Below the pieces are notes generated by a model. It was not told the origin of the DNA and did no database searches. It worked only from the letters and a program-made list of their open reading frames with translations. A stretch of 64,000 nt of DNA. Source: Thermus altitudinis. Lineage in GTDB: Bacteria > Deinococcota > Deinococci > Deinococcales > Thermaceae. The stretch is taken from contig NZ_JAKTNQ010000005.1 in NCBI RefSeq assembly GCF_022760835.1, positions 1 through 64,000 of the forward strand. Direction: 5' to 3'. Shown here piece by piece: positions 1 to 7,523 of this stretch (positions are counted from its first letter, which is position 1; each line of letters starts with the position of its first letter). A program made the position numbers and the translations under genes.

Positions 1-269
1 AAGCCCTGGAAGGCTTTGTCCACACGGTCTATAACGTTCTGTAGGACCTGGGAGTGAATGCCCTTGTACTCCGGCAGCTCGGTCCGTATCTCGGGCAGAT
101 ACCTCTTCTGCTCGTAGAACCCGATGGTCTTTTGGGCCTTCCTATAGGCCTCTCTACGTTCCTGAAGGGCTGCGTTGTAAAGTTGCCTACACAAGCGGAG
201 AGTACGCTCCAGGTCTTTTCTCTGGGGCTTGGTCGGGTACAGGCGGTATTTGAAGGCTTTTGTGATCAC
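1..269 (-). CDS. tnpB: TnpB RNA-guided nuclease / OrfB, N-terminal part (runs off the window)
   Basis: The minus strand reads an 89-residue N-terminus starting at a GTG (269) with MITKAFKYRLYPTKPQ and continuing through LCRQLYNAALQERREAY. This is the typical TnpB/OrfB opening (K-x-RLYP-x-xxQ, then LYNxALxxR). A strong AGGAGGGAGG Shine-Dalgarno lies 4-5 bases upstream, and an in-frame TAG five codons upstream rules out a longer start. TnpB proteins are RuvC-type nucleases guided by an RNA from the element's right end; they cut the empty donor site and so keep the element in place. The RuvC and zinc-finger parts are beyond base 1, so intactness cannot be judged. Confidence 0.85.
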   Translation of the reverse strand, partial: MITKAFKYRLYPTKPQRKDLERTLRLCRQLYNAALQERREAYRKAQKTIGFYEQKRYLPEIRTELPEYKGIHSQVLQNVIDRVDKAFQG

Positions 270-354
270 TGTACCTCCCTCCTATGGTAGTACATCTATC
301 GCTTTGGGGTCCTTGTCCCAAATGAACCGCCGGAGGACGTGGGGGTCCACCTAT

Positions 355-374
355 CCCCGGTTTGCAAACCGGGG
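355..374. repeat. Perfect palindrome at the element's left end
   Basis: CCCCGGTTTG/CAAACCGGGG is a 10+10 perfect palindrome. It is nested in a longer imperfect stem (GTGGGGG at 339 against CCCCCCAC at 383-390). Subterminal hairpins like this are what TnpA binds as single-stranded DNA in IS200/IS605 elements. The position just upstream of tnpB marks it as the left end. Confidence 0.55.
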
Positions 375-402
375 GACTGTAGCCCCCCACGCCCCCTTTT
401 CT

Positions 403-582
403 CTAACCCTACCCTTAAACCTCTTGACCCTGGGGCTTTTCACCTTGGTGGTCAACGGGATGGTGCTCTACCTGGTGGCCCAGGCCACCGCCCTCGAGGT
501 GCACGGATTCCCCGGGGCCCTGATTGGAGCCCTGATCCTATCCCTGGTGAGCCTTTTCCTTACCTGGTTGTTGCGCGATTAG
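403..582 (+). pseudogene. 3' fragment of a phage-holin-family (four-TM) membrane protein, split by the IS
   Basis: The plus frame ending at the TAG 580-582 encodes LTLPLNLLTLGLFTLVVNG followed by two more hydrophobic stretches and ends LTWLLRD. This matches the C-terminal half of the small 'phage holin family / membrane protein of unknown function' group (PF04020), which normally has about 110-120 residues and four TM helices. The N-terminal half is missing: upstream is the palindromic IS end rather than a start codon or Shine-Dalgarno. The frame stays open leftward through the IS end only by chance. The first half is expected on the far side of the IS. The stop overlaps the convergent CBS gene by two bases. 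Confidence 0.65.
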
Positions 583-1010
583 TGGTTTTCCATCACGTAA
601 CGAGAAAGCTCCTCAATCAGGACCTCCTGCTCGGTGATGATGGCCTTGACCGCATCCCCAATGGAGACCACGCCCACCACCTTGCCTTCCTCCAGAACCG
701 GAAGGTGCCGCATGCGGTGTTCGGTCATCAGGCGCATGGCCTCCTCCAGGGAGGTCTCGGGGGTCACGGTGACCACCTCAGGGGTCATGACCTCCTCCAC
801 CCGGGTGTCCTTGGAAAACCGGCCCAGGAGGACCAGTTTCCGGGCATAGTCCCGCTCGGAGAAGACGCCAAGAAGCCTCTCCCCCTCCATGACCAAAAGG
901 GCCCCGATGTCGTGCTCGGCCAGCTTCCTGAGGGCCTCCAACACCGTGGCCTGGGGGTGGACGCTATAGACCCCTACCCCCTTGCGCAACAGGACCTGAC
1001 GAACGGTCAT
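579..1010 (-). CDS. CBS-domain protein (tandem CBS pair)
   Basis: 143 residues forming two CBS motifs, about 8-62 and 72-130, the second with the signature VMTPEVVTVTPETSLEEAMRLM and HRMRHLPVLEEGKVVGVVSIGD. Stand-alone CBS pairs bind adenine nucleotides (AMP, ATP, SAM or NADH) and act as energy sensors; the partner is unknown. The ATG at 1010 follows an AGGGGGT Shine-Dalgarno and its own promoter lies in the gap to the stress-protein gene. No catalytic domain is attached. A regulatory role is inferred from the family only. Confidence 0.9.
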   Translation of the reverse strand: MTVRQVLLRKGVGVYSVHPQATVLEALRKLAEHDIGALLVMEGERLLGVFSERDYARKLVLLGRFSKDTRVEEVMTPEVVTVTPETSLEEAMRLMTEHRMRHLPVLEEGKVVGVVSIGDAVKAIITEQEVLIEELSRYVMENH

Positions 1011-1035
1011 AGAACCCCCTTTCCTTTAGGGGTTC

Positions 1036-1044
1036 ATTATACCA
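1036..1044 (-). promoter_or_regulatory. Extended -10 promoter for the CBS gene
   Basis: On the minus strand TGGTATAAT (TGn extended -10 plus a perfect TATAAT) lies 26 bases before the CBS-protein ATG. No clear -35 is visible, as expected for an extended -10. Confidence 0.6.
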
Positions 1045-1058
1045 GAGCGCAACGCAAC

Positions 1059-1865
1059 TTAGCGCACGGTGAGTACCGGCCCCACCGCGTGTCGCACCAC
1101 GTGTTCGGCGGTGCTCCCCAGGACCAGGCGGCGCACCGGCGCTCCCAAGGCCAAGAGATCCGTGGGCCCCTGCAAGGACAAAAGATGCTCGGCGGGATCC
1201 CCGGAGAAGGCCAAGGATTCCACCCGTATCCCCTGGTCTTCTAGGTAGGACTGGGCCTCGAGGGCCCAAGCCCCCGCCTGCACAGGATCGTCGTGGACGC
1301 TCACCACCCGCACGGGAAGTCCCAGGGGCTTGGCCAGACTGGCCAAGGTGTGCAAAGCCCGCACCGCACTCTCCGAGGCGTTATAACCCAAGATGGCGCC
1401 CGCAATCTCCACGTAGTCGCTGGGAGCCACTAAAACCGGGGTGGGCGAGGTTCTCAGAACCCTATCCACGGTACTTCCTAACCCCACGAAGCTACCCCCA
1501 TGGGCCTCCCCACTCCGGCCCATCACCAGAAGATCCGCCGTCCGGGCGTGACGGAGGATCACCTCGTGAGGCAACCCGGTTTCCAGGAAGACCTCCACCT
1601 GAAGCCCTGCCTCCTCGGCGCTTTTGCGAATGCGCTCCAACACCGCCTCACCGTGAGCGGATAGGGCCTTCTCCAACTCCTCCCGGTGGGCAGGAACGGG
1701 CACGGTAAGAGCCCCGAAGTCCAAAAGCTCCAGCACCCGCATCAGGCGGATATCCCGCACGTAAAGGGCCACCAGCTTGGCAGGGAGTTTGTAGCACAGC
1801 CACTCCGCCAACACCTCCGCCCCCCGGGCCTGGGGCGAGCCGTCCGTGGCCAGAAGAATCCTCAT
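1059..1865 (-). CDS. Universal stress protein, tandem UspA domains
   Basis: 268 residues in two Usp folds (about 1-148 and 155-268). Domain 1 has MRILLATDGS and the ATP-binding-type motif GRSG (116-119) with GLGST (128-132). Domain 2 ends LGSTAEHVVRHAVGPVLTV but its glycine motif is degenerate (LGAPVRR). Tandem Usp proteins are cytosolic stress or nucleotide-binding proteins. The ATG at 1865 has no Shine-Dalgarno; instead TAAGAT lies six bases upstream, pointing to a leaderless transcript. The stop of the upstream MFS gene is inside that -10 box. Confidence 0.9.
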   Translation of the reverse strand: MRILLATDGSPQARGAEVLAEWLCYKLPAKLVALYVRDIRLMRVLELLDFGALTVPVPAHREELEKALSAHGEAVLERIRKSAEEAGLQVEVFLETGLPHEVILRHARTADLLVMGRSGEAHGGSFVGLGSTVDRVLRTSPTPVLVAPSDYVEIAGAILGYNASESAVRALHTLASLAKPLGLPVRVVSVHDDPVQAGAWALEAQSYLEDQGIRVESLAFSGDPAEHLLSLQGPTDLLALGAPVRRLVLGSTAEHVVRHAVGPVLTVR

Positions 1866-1871
1866 GGGACC

Positions 1872-1877
1872 ATCTTA
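1872..1877 (-). promoter_or_regulatory. -10 box (leaderless) for the Usp gene
   Basis: TAAGAT is followed by six bases and the ATG at 1865. The first three bases, TAA, are also the stop codon of the upstream MFS gene (1875-1877). Confidence 0.55.
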
Positions 1878-3017
1878 ACGCCCCCCGCCCTGAGCCAAGC
1901 CCGGCTCCCTTACCCCTTGGGCCAAGGCCCAGGCGGGCAGGATCAAGACCCCTAGGGCCAGGAGGACCGGCATCACGCCAAACACCTCTATCAGGTGCCC
2001 TATGGGGGCGTAGAAAAGCCCGGCAAAACCCCAGGTAAAGCCCATGAGAAGACCTGAAACCGTGGCCGTCTGGCCGGGTTCCAGCTCCTGGGCCAAGGCC
2101 ACGGCCACCGGAATGCCTGCGTTCATCAAGGCCCCGGTCAGGGCCAAAAGCACCAGGTAGGACGCACCTCCGGGGGGCAGGAAAAGAAGGCCCAGATACA
2201 GGGGAAGCCCGAAGGTCAAGGTCCCCACCAACACCGCCTTCCGTCCCAGGCGGTCAGAAAGGGTGCCCCCCAGGAAGGCGCCCAAGGTGGCGGAGAAACT
2301 GTAGGTGGATAGGCTTAGGGCGATGTAGGCATCGGAAAGGCTCCTCTGGGTAAACCAGTAGGGCAAGGTGGTGGAAAAGCTCATGAACACCAGGCTCCGC
2401 AAGGTGGCCATCCCCCATAGCCGGGCCACGTCCCCGCGAAACACCCTTAGGAAGTCCTCGAGGCTTGCAGGCCTCCCTTGCCGCCGCACGGGGGGGAGGC
2501 GCAAAAGCAACAGGGCTGGAAGCAGGGCCAAAGGGGTAAGCCAAAAAAGCCCCTTAAGCCCCCAGACCCCCACGGCAGAAAGGGCCACCACCGGCCCCAG
2601 GGAGAGGCCCAGGTACCCCGCCGAACCAAAAAAGGAAAGCCAAAACCCCCTCCGCTCCTTGGGGGCGAACTCCCCCACCAGGCTTGCCCCCGAGGCGTGA
2701 AAAAGGGCCGAACCCAAGCCGGAGAGTCCCAGGACCAAAAGGAGCGCCTCAAACCGGGGCCAGAGGCCCAAAGAACCCATACCCAGGGCCACCAGCACCG
2801 GTCCCAGGGCCGCCAGAAGCCTCCGGTCCAACCGGTCGGCGATGAGGCCAGCCAAAGGCTGGAAAAGGCTACCCGTTAGGGAATACACCGACACCAAAAG
2901 CCCCACCGTGCCCAAGCCCACGCCGAAGTGGGCCATCAGCTTGGGCAAAAGGGGGGTGAGGAAGTTAGAGAAGAGGTCGTTGACGGTGTGGAGCCAGGCC
3001 AGGAGAAGAGGCAGCAC
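1875..3017 (-). CDS. MFS transporter, fosmidomycin-resistance-like
   Basis: 380 residues with about 12 hydrophobic segments. The N-terminus (LAWLHTVNDLFSNFLTPLLP, then HFGVGLGTVGLLVSVYSL) resembles the Fsr/fosmidomycin-resistance branch of the major facilitator superfamily, and the loop 2-3 motif GLIADRLDRR is present. Such proteins are proton-coupled exporters of the inner membrane; the substrate here is unknown. A GTG at 3017 is the likely start because TAGCAT lies six bases upstream, the leaderless spacing used by many genes here. The GGGAGG directly abutting the GTG is too close to act as a ribosome site. Confidence 0.8.
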   Translation of the reverse strand: MLPLLLAWLHTVNDLFSNFLTPLLPKLMAHFGVGLGTVGLLVSVYSLTGSLFQPLAGLIADRLDRRLLAALGPVLVALGMGSLGLWPRFEALLLVLGLSGLGSALFHASGASLVGEFAPKERRGFWLSFFGSAGYLGLSLGPVVALSAVGVWGLKGLFWLTPLALLPALLLLRLPPVRRQGRPASLEDFLRVFRGDVARLWGMATLRSLVFMSFSTTLPYWFTQRSLSDAYIALSLSTYSFSATLGAFLGGTLSDRLGRKAVLVGTLTFGLPLYLGLLFLPPGGASYLVLLALTGALMNAGIPVAVALAQELEPGQTATVSGLLMGFTWGFAGLFYAPIGHLIEVFGVMPVLLALGVLILPAWALAQGVREPGLAQGGGR

Positions 3018-3023
3018 CCTCCC

Positions 3024-3029
3024 ATGCTA
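3024..3029 (-). promoter_or_regulatory. -10 box (leaderless) for the Fsr-like MFS gene
   Basis: TAGCAT, then six bases, then GTG at 3017. It has the same geometry as the glucose-6-phosphate isomerase promoter at 54237-54242, which has the same hexamer. Confidence 0.5.
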
Positions 3030-3095
3030 AACCCCTTTCTCATGGGGAGTGTGTTACAATCCCTTCGTGCTTGTGGGCTTTCCGGTTGGCGGGGG

Positions 3096-3106
3096 AAAAA
3101 AGAAAA
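3096..3106 (-). terminator. T-tract directly after tRNA-Arg
   Basis: On the minus strand TTTTCTTTTTT follows the tRNA CCA immediately. With the tRNA itself as the preceding structure, it is a plausible termination site. Confidence 0.4.
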
Positions 3107-3183
<77 letters not shown>

Positions 3184-3197
3184 ACTCAGCGGGAAGT

Positions 3198-3227
3198 ATC
3201 CTAGCACGCTAAGGAGGAGGCGGTCAA
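3198..3227 (-). promoter_or_regulatory. Promoter of tRNA-Arg
   Basis: Minus strand TTGACC (3227-3222), 18 bases, TAGGAT (3203-3198), about 14 bases before the tRNA 5' end. The -35 box ends one base short of the GTG start codon of the divergent gene at 3228, so the two leaders share this DNA. Confidence 0.6.
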
Positions 3228-5045
3228 GTGTTCGGTATCAGCAAGAAAGCCATCACCATCCTTTTTGGGCTTCTGGCCTTGGCCTTCGCCGTGGGGGCCA
3301 TCCTCCTTTTCACCCCCCAAGCGGGGCAGCAGGCGCGGGGCAAACCCGTGCTGTGGGTGAACGGGAAGGCGGTTTACGAGCTGGACCTGCTAAGGCTCCA
3401 GGGGAATGACCCCCTCTACGCCGCGAACCCCCAGGGGCTTCTTAAGACCCTGGTGGACACCCACTTCCTGGAGCAGGTCATCCTCACCGAGGCCCTCAAG
3501 CAGGACGCCGCCCGGATCCGGGTGGGCAGCGCCGAGGTGCGCAAAGAGGTGGACCGCATCCGGGAACAGTTTGGCCTGAAGGACAAGAAGGTCTACGAGC
3601 AGTTCCTGAACCAGGTGGGGTACACCGATGCCCAGCTTCGGGGAGAGATCAAGACCCAGCTCCAGATCCAAAAGCGGCTGGAGCAGGTTCGTTCGGCGGC
3701 CAAGGCCACACCGGAAGAGGTGCGGTTTTACTTTGAGGTGCACCAAGAGGACTATAAGGGCGAGCCCCGGGTCAAGGCCCGGCAGATCGTGGTGGACGAT
3801 GCCAAGCTGGCAGCGGAGCTCCTGGCCAAGGCTAAGGCTGGGGAGGACTTCGCCGCCTTGGCCAAGCAGCACTCCAAGGTGGGCGCCGAGCAAGGCGGGG
3901 CCCTGGGAGCAGCACCGGGGGAAAGGGAGCCCAAACCCGTCACCAAGGTGGTCTTCCCCGAAAAGGTGGCGGAGGCGGTTTTCGGCCTGAAGGGGCCCGG
4001 GCTGGTGGGGCCCATAGAGGCCGGGGGTCGCTACTACCTGGTGCAGGTGGAGGAGTACCTCCCGGCAAAGGCCCCCACCCTCGAGGAGGTCAAGGACCGG
4101 GTAGAGAAGGATGCCCAGGAGGCCAAGGGGAACGGGGCCCTCGAGGCCTACCTGGAAGAGCTGCGCAAAAAAGCCCAGGTCCGTTTTGCCGAGGATAGCC
4201 CCTATAGCTACCAGAACCCCCCCGTAGCCAAGGTCAATGAGCAGGAAATCCTCCTGGCCCAGGTCCTCCAGCCCATCTTCTCCAATCAACAGACGGCGGC
4301 CCTCATCCAGCAAGGCCTGGGGGAGCTGGCGGTCCAGTTCTTCCTGCCCCAGACCCTGGAAAGCCTCATTGAACGAGAGCTTCTGGTGGAGGCGGCCAAG
4401 AAAAGCGGCAAGCCCTTCATCGGAAACAAGGACGGGATCGCCCAGGCCTATCTCCTCTACGAGACCCGGGGCCTTACCGCCACCGAGGAGGAGGCCCGTA
4501 GGTTCTACGCGGAAAACCCCGCCCTCTTCACCATCCCAGCCAGCGCGGAGGTCATAGGGGTGGTCTTCAAGGCGGAGGCCAAGGCCAAGGCCTTCCGGGA
4601 GGCGGCCTTGAAGGGTGGCGACCTCCAGGCCCTGGCCAAGGCCCAGGAGGGCAGCCTCACCGAGTACGGCACCGTGAACCCCAACCAGCTCCCCGCCGTC
4701 TTGGACCGCCTGGTCTTCAAGGTGAAGGAGACCTTCCCCAAGGGACCCTTAGGCGAAGTAAGCGAGGTGGTGAAGTTGGAAGATGGCACCTTCGCGGTGC
4801 TTCTCATCAAGAACCGCAAGCCCGAGGTGCTCAAGCCCTTCAACGAAGTGGTGGAGGAAGCCAAGCAAAGGGTCATCCTCAGCAAGCGCCAGCAAAAGGC
4901 TCAGGCCCTGGTTCAGGAGCTGCGAAAAGCGGCCAAGATAGAAAACCGCCTAAGCCAGGTGCTGGCGGAACTGACCCCCAAGACCCAAGAGCCTGAGACC
5001 CCCCCTGCCAAAGAAACCCCGGAGGAGGCTCCGGCCAAGCCCTAA
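3228..5045 (+). CDS. SurA/PpiC-type peptidyl-prolyl isomerase, membrane-anchored, internally duplicated
   Basis: 605 residues. An N-terminal anchor helix (about 8-28) leaves the rest outside the membrane. A SurA-N-like chaperone segment starts at VLWVNGKAVYELDL (41-54), and a parvulin domain spans about 178-280 with AKAGEDFAALAKQHSK, GGALG and VFGLKGPGLVGPIEAGGRYYL. From about 333 (VAKVNEQEILLAQVLQ) the pattern repeats: a second SurA-N-like part and a weaker parvulin-like part, then a Pro/Glu-rich tail. The family catalyses prolyl isomerisation and assists folding of exported proteins. The GTG start at 3228 has AAGGAGG 10 bases upstream. It is followed by a strong terminator. Confidence 0.88.
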   Translation: MFGISKKAITILFGLLALAFAVGAILLFTPQAGQQARGKPVLWVNGKAVYELDLLRLQGNDPLYAANPQGLLKTLVDTHFLEQVILTEALKQDAARIRVGSAEVRKEVDRIREQFGLKDKKVYEQFLNQVGYTDAQLRGEIKTQLQIQKRLEQVRSAAKATPEEVRFYFEVHQEDYKGEPRVKARQIVVDDAKLAAELLAKAKAGEDFAALAKQHSKVGAEQGGALGAAPGEREPKPVTKVVFPEKVAEAVFGLKGPGLVGPIEAGGRYYLVQVEEYLPAKAPTLEEVKDRVEKDAQEAKGNGALEAYLEELRKKAQVRFAEDSPYSYQNPPVAKVNEQEILLAQVLQPIFSNQQTAALIQQGLGELAVQFFLPQTLESLIERELLVEAAKKSGKPFIGNKDGIAQAYLLYETRGLTATEEEARRFYAENPALFTIPASAEVIGVVFKAEAKAKAFREAALKGGDLQALAKAQEGSLTEYGTVNPNQLPAVLDRLVFKVKETFPKGPLGEVSEVVKLEDGTFAVLLIKNRKPEVLKPFNEVVEEAKQRVILSKRQQKAQALVQELRKAAKIENRLSQVLAELTPKTQEPETPPAKETPEEAPAKP

Positions 5046-5058
5046 GCAGGTGGGCCCT

Positions 5059-5096
5059 CGAGGAGGTCCCCATTATGCGGACCTCCTCGTTTTTTT
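5059..5096 (+). terminator. Rho-independent terminator after the PPIase gene
   Basis: An 11-bp perfect stem, CGAGGAGGTCC (5059-5069) with GGACCTCCTCG (5079-5089), a 9-base loop and then seven T. It sits 13 bases after the stop. The last T begins the -10 box of pgm. Confidence 0.93.
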
Positions 5097-5101
5097 AAGA
5101 T
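5096..5101 (+). promoter_or_regulatory. -10 box (leaderless) for pgm
   Basis: TAAGAT immediately after the terminator T-tract, then six bases, then ATG at 5108. No Shine-Dalgarno is present. Confidence 0.55.
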
Positions 5102-5107
5102 GGGACC

Positions 5108-6676
5108 ATGGATATACCCAAACTCCTCACCCTTTATTACGAGGAACGCCCCGACCCCACAGACCCGCTGCAACGGGTGGCCTTCGGCACCAGCGGCCAC
5201 CGGGGCACCAGCCTCAAGGGCACCTTCACCGAGGCCCACGTGCTGGCCATGGCCCAGGCCATCGCCGACCTCCGGGCCTCCTTTGGGGCCACGGGGCCCC
5301 TCTTCCTGGCCAAGGACACCCACGCCCTTTCCGAGCCCGCCTGGGCCACGGTCCTCTCCGTACTGGTAGCCAACGGAGTGGAAGTGCGCCTCGAGGAGGG
5401 CTACACCCCCACCCCCCTGGTCTCCTTGGCCATCCTGGAGCACAACGCCCAGCACCCCGCCAAGGCGGACGGCATCCTCCTCACCCCCAGCCACAACCCC
5501 CCGGAGGACGGCGGCCTCAAGTACAACCCTCCCACGGGTGGCCCCGCCGACACCCGCATCACCAAGGCCATAGAGGAGAGGGCCAACGCCCTTCTCGCGG
5601 AAGGGCTAAAGGGGGTCAAGCGCCTTCCCTTCCGGGAAGCTTTGCGGCAAGCCAAGCCTTACGACTACACTGGTCTTTACGTGGAGAAGGTGCGGGAGGC
5701 CGTGGACCTAGGGGTCATCCAGGCGGCAGGCTTGCGCCTGGGGGTGGACCCTTTAGGGGGCGCAAGCCTTAGGGTGTGGGAACGGCTTGCCGAGGCCTAC
5801 CATCTCAACCTGGAGGTGGTGAACCCCACCCTGGACCCCACCTTCCGCTTCATGCCCCCCGACCACGACGGCAAGATCCGCATGGACTGCTCCAGCCCCT
5901 ACGCCATGGCCGGCCTCCTGGCCCTTAAAGACCGCTTTGACCTGGCCATCGGCAACGACCCCGACGCCGACCGCCACGGGATCGTCACCAAGATGGGCCT
6001 TATGAACCCCAACCACTACCTGGCGGCCGCTGTCCATCACCTCTACACCACCCGCACCTGGCCAGGGGCCAAGGTGGGCAAGACCGCGGTGACCAGCGCC
6101 CTTTTGGACCGGGTGGCCAAGGCCTTAGGACGGGAGGTCTACGAAACCCCCGTGGGCTTCAAATACTTTGTGGAAGGCCTCCTGCAAGGCTGGCTAGGCT
6201 TCGGCGGGGAGGAAAGCGCCGGAGCCAGCTTTTTGCGCTTTGACGGCAGGCCCTTTTCCACGGATAAGGACGGGATTCTCCTGGGGCTCTTGGCGGCGGA
6301 GATCCTGGCCAAGCGGGGGAAGACCCCCGATGAGCTCTACGAGGAGCTGGCCGAAGGCCTGGGCCGGCCCTACTACACCCGCAAGGACCTTCCCATCTCC
6401 CCCTTGGCCAAGGCCAAGCTGGCTCGCCTCTCCCCCGAGGACGTGAAGGAGAGGGAGCTTGCCGGGGAGCCCATCCTGGCCATCCTCACCCGGGCCGCCG
6501 GGAACGGGGAGCCCCTAGGCGGCCTCAAGGTGGTGACGGAGAACGCCTGGTTCGCCGCCCGCCCCAGCGGCACCGAGGATGTGGCCAAGGTGTATGCGGA
6601 AAGCTTTAAGGGGGAGGAACACCTGAACGTGGTGCTGGAAGCCGCCATGGCCCTGGTGCACAAGACCCTGGGGTAA
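5108..6676 (+). CDS. pgm: Phosphoglucomutase (alpha-D-glucose phosphate-specific)
   Basis: 522 residues with all four alpha-phosphohexomutase elements. These are AFGTSGHRG near the start, the active-site serine in TPSHNP (S128), the Mg-binding loop [10 protein letters not shown] (D284/D286/D288), the sugar loop GGEESAGAS (367-374) and the phosphate loop RPSGTED (485-491). It interconverts glucose 1-phosphate and glucose 6-phosphate in the cytosol, linking sugar uptake and trehalose/glycogen metabolism to glycolysis. AFGTSGHRG and the length fit the Pgm (TIGR01132-type) branch rather than phosphomannomutase. It converges on a sugar ABC operon, which fits the role. Confidence 0.95.
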   Translation: MDIPKLLTLYYEERPDPTDPLQRVAFGTSGHRGTSLKGTFTEAHVLAMAQAIADLRASFGATGPLFLAKDTHALSEPAWATVLSVLVANGVEVRLEEGYTPTPLVSLAILEHNAQHPAKADGILLTPSHNPPEDGGLKYNPPTGGPADTRITKAIEERANALLAEGLKGVKRLPFREALRQAKPYDYTGLYVEKVREAVDLGVIQAAGLRLGVDPLGGASLRVWERLAEAYHLNLEVVNPTLDPTFRFMPPDHDGKIRMDCSSPYAMAGLLALKDRFDLAIGNDPDADRHGIVTKMGLMNPNHYLAAAVHHLYTTRTWPGAKVGKTAVTSALLDRVAKALGREVYETPVGFKYFVEGLLQGWLGFGGEESAGASFLRFDGRPFSTDKDGILLGLLAAEILAKRGKTPDELYEELAEGLGRPYYTRKDLPISPLAKAKLARLSPEDVKERELAGEPILAILTRAAGNGEPLGGLKVVTENAWFAARPSGTEDVAKVYAESFKGEEHLNVVLEAAMALVHKTLG

Positions 6677-6680
6677 GCCC

Positions 6681-7523
6681 TCAGCCCTTGACGGCGCCCG
6701 CGGTTAATCCGGCCACGATACGTTGCTGGAAGATCAGCACCAGCACCACCAGGGGCACGGTCACCACCACGCTGGCCGCCATGATGGAACCCCAGGGGAT
6801 CTCAAAGGGCGTGGCCCCCCCAAAGCTGGCGATGGCTGGGGGGACCGTTTTCACCTTATCCCCTACGGTGAAGGTTAGGGCGAAAAGGTATTCGTTCCAG
6901 GCAGCGATGAAGGCCAGAAGTCCCGTGGTCACCAAACCCGGACCCGTAAGGGGCAGCATGATGCGCACCAAGGTCTGCAAAGGGGTGGCCCCGTCCACGT
7001 AGGCCGCCTCCTCCAGCTCCCGGGGTAAACCTTTGAAGTAACCTACCAGGACCCAGACGGTAAAAGGGAGGGTGAAAAGAAGGTAGCTGAGGATAAGGCC
7101 CATATGGGTGTTGAACAAGCCCGCTTGGCGGAGCAGCATGAAAAGCCCTCCCAAGACCGAGATCTGGGGGAACATGGTCATAGCCAGAACCAGGTAGAGC
7201 ACAGCATTCCTGGGAGGGAAAGGCAACCTACCCAAAGCGTAAGCAGCCAGCACCCCAAGGACCAGAGAAAGGAGGGTGGCCCCGCCGGCGACCACCACGG
7301 AGTTCAGCAGGTTGCGGCCAAAGTTGGCCTGGAGAAACACGTTCTTGTAATGGTCCAGGGTGAAGGGCAGCGGCAAAAAGTTGGGATCGCTGGCAAAAAG
7401 GGCGTCGGAGGGCTTGAAGCTGGAGATCACCGCCCAGTAAAAGGGAAAGACGCTATACACCACCACGAATACCACCAGTAGGTAAAAGAGCAGGCGATTT
7501 CCAAGGCGAAGCCAGGTCCTCAT
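6681..7523 (-). CDS. Sugar ABC transporter permease, MalG type
   Basis: 280 residues with six predicted TM helices. The cytoplasmic EAA loop EEAAYVDGATPLQTLVRIMLP near residue 190 docks the ATPase. The C-terminus QQRIVAGLTAGAVKG is typical of the MalG branch. It is the last gene of a binding protein-permease-permease set; its start overlaps the MalF-type gene by four bases (7520-7523). No ATP-binding gene is adjacent, so a shared MalK/MsiK-type ATPase encoded elsewhere is inferred. Confidence 0.92.
   Translation of the reverse strand: MRTWLRLGNRLLFYLLVVFVVVYSVFPFYWAVISSFKPSDALFASDPNFLPLPFTLDHYKNVFLQANFGRNLLNSVVVAGGATLLSLVLGVLAAYALGRLPFPPRNAVLYLVLAMTMFPQISVLGGLFMLLRQAGLFNTHMGLILSYLLFTLPFTVWVLVGYFKGLPRELEEAAYVDGATPLQTLVRIMLPLTGPGLVTTGLLAFIAAWNEYLFALTFTVGDKVKTVPPAIASFGGATPFEIPWGSIMAASVVVTVPLVVLVLIFQQRIVAGLTAGAVKG

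Larger units (their letters stand above)
1..402 (-). mobile_element. IS200/IS605-group element, left-end portion (tnpB-only, IS1341 type)
   Basis: The window opens inside a transposable element of the IS200/IS605 superfamily. It holds the 5' part of tnpB (reading leftward) and, about 85 bases upstream of the start codon, a perfect 20-base palindrome of the kind found just inside the ends of these elements. No tnpA fits between the tnpB start and the element end, so this looks like a tnpB-only (IS1341-type) copy that would need a transposase in trans. The outer boundary near 402 is inferred from where the interrupted host reading frame resumes. The other end, with the omega-RNA region, lies outside the window. 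Confidence 0.6.

Noticed and set aside
339-1244. Long plus-strand frame of 301 codons across the CBS gene and IS end
   Set aside because: It is the antisense shadow of the CBS and Usp genes, rich in His, Pro and Gly, with no family match and no ribosome site.
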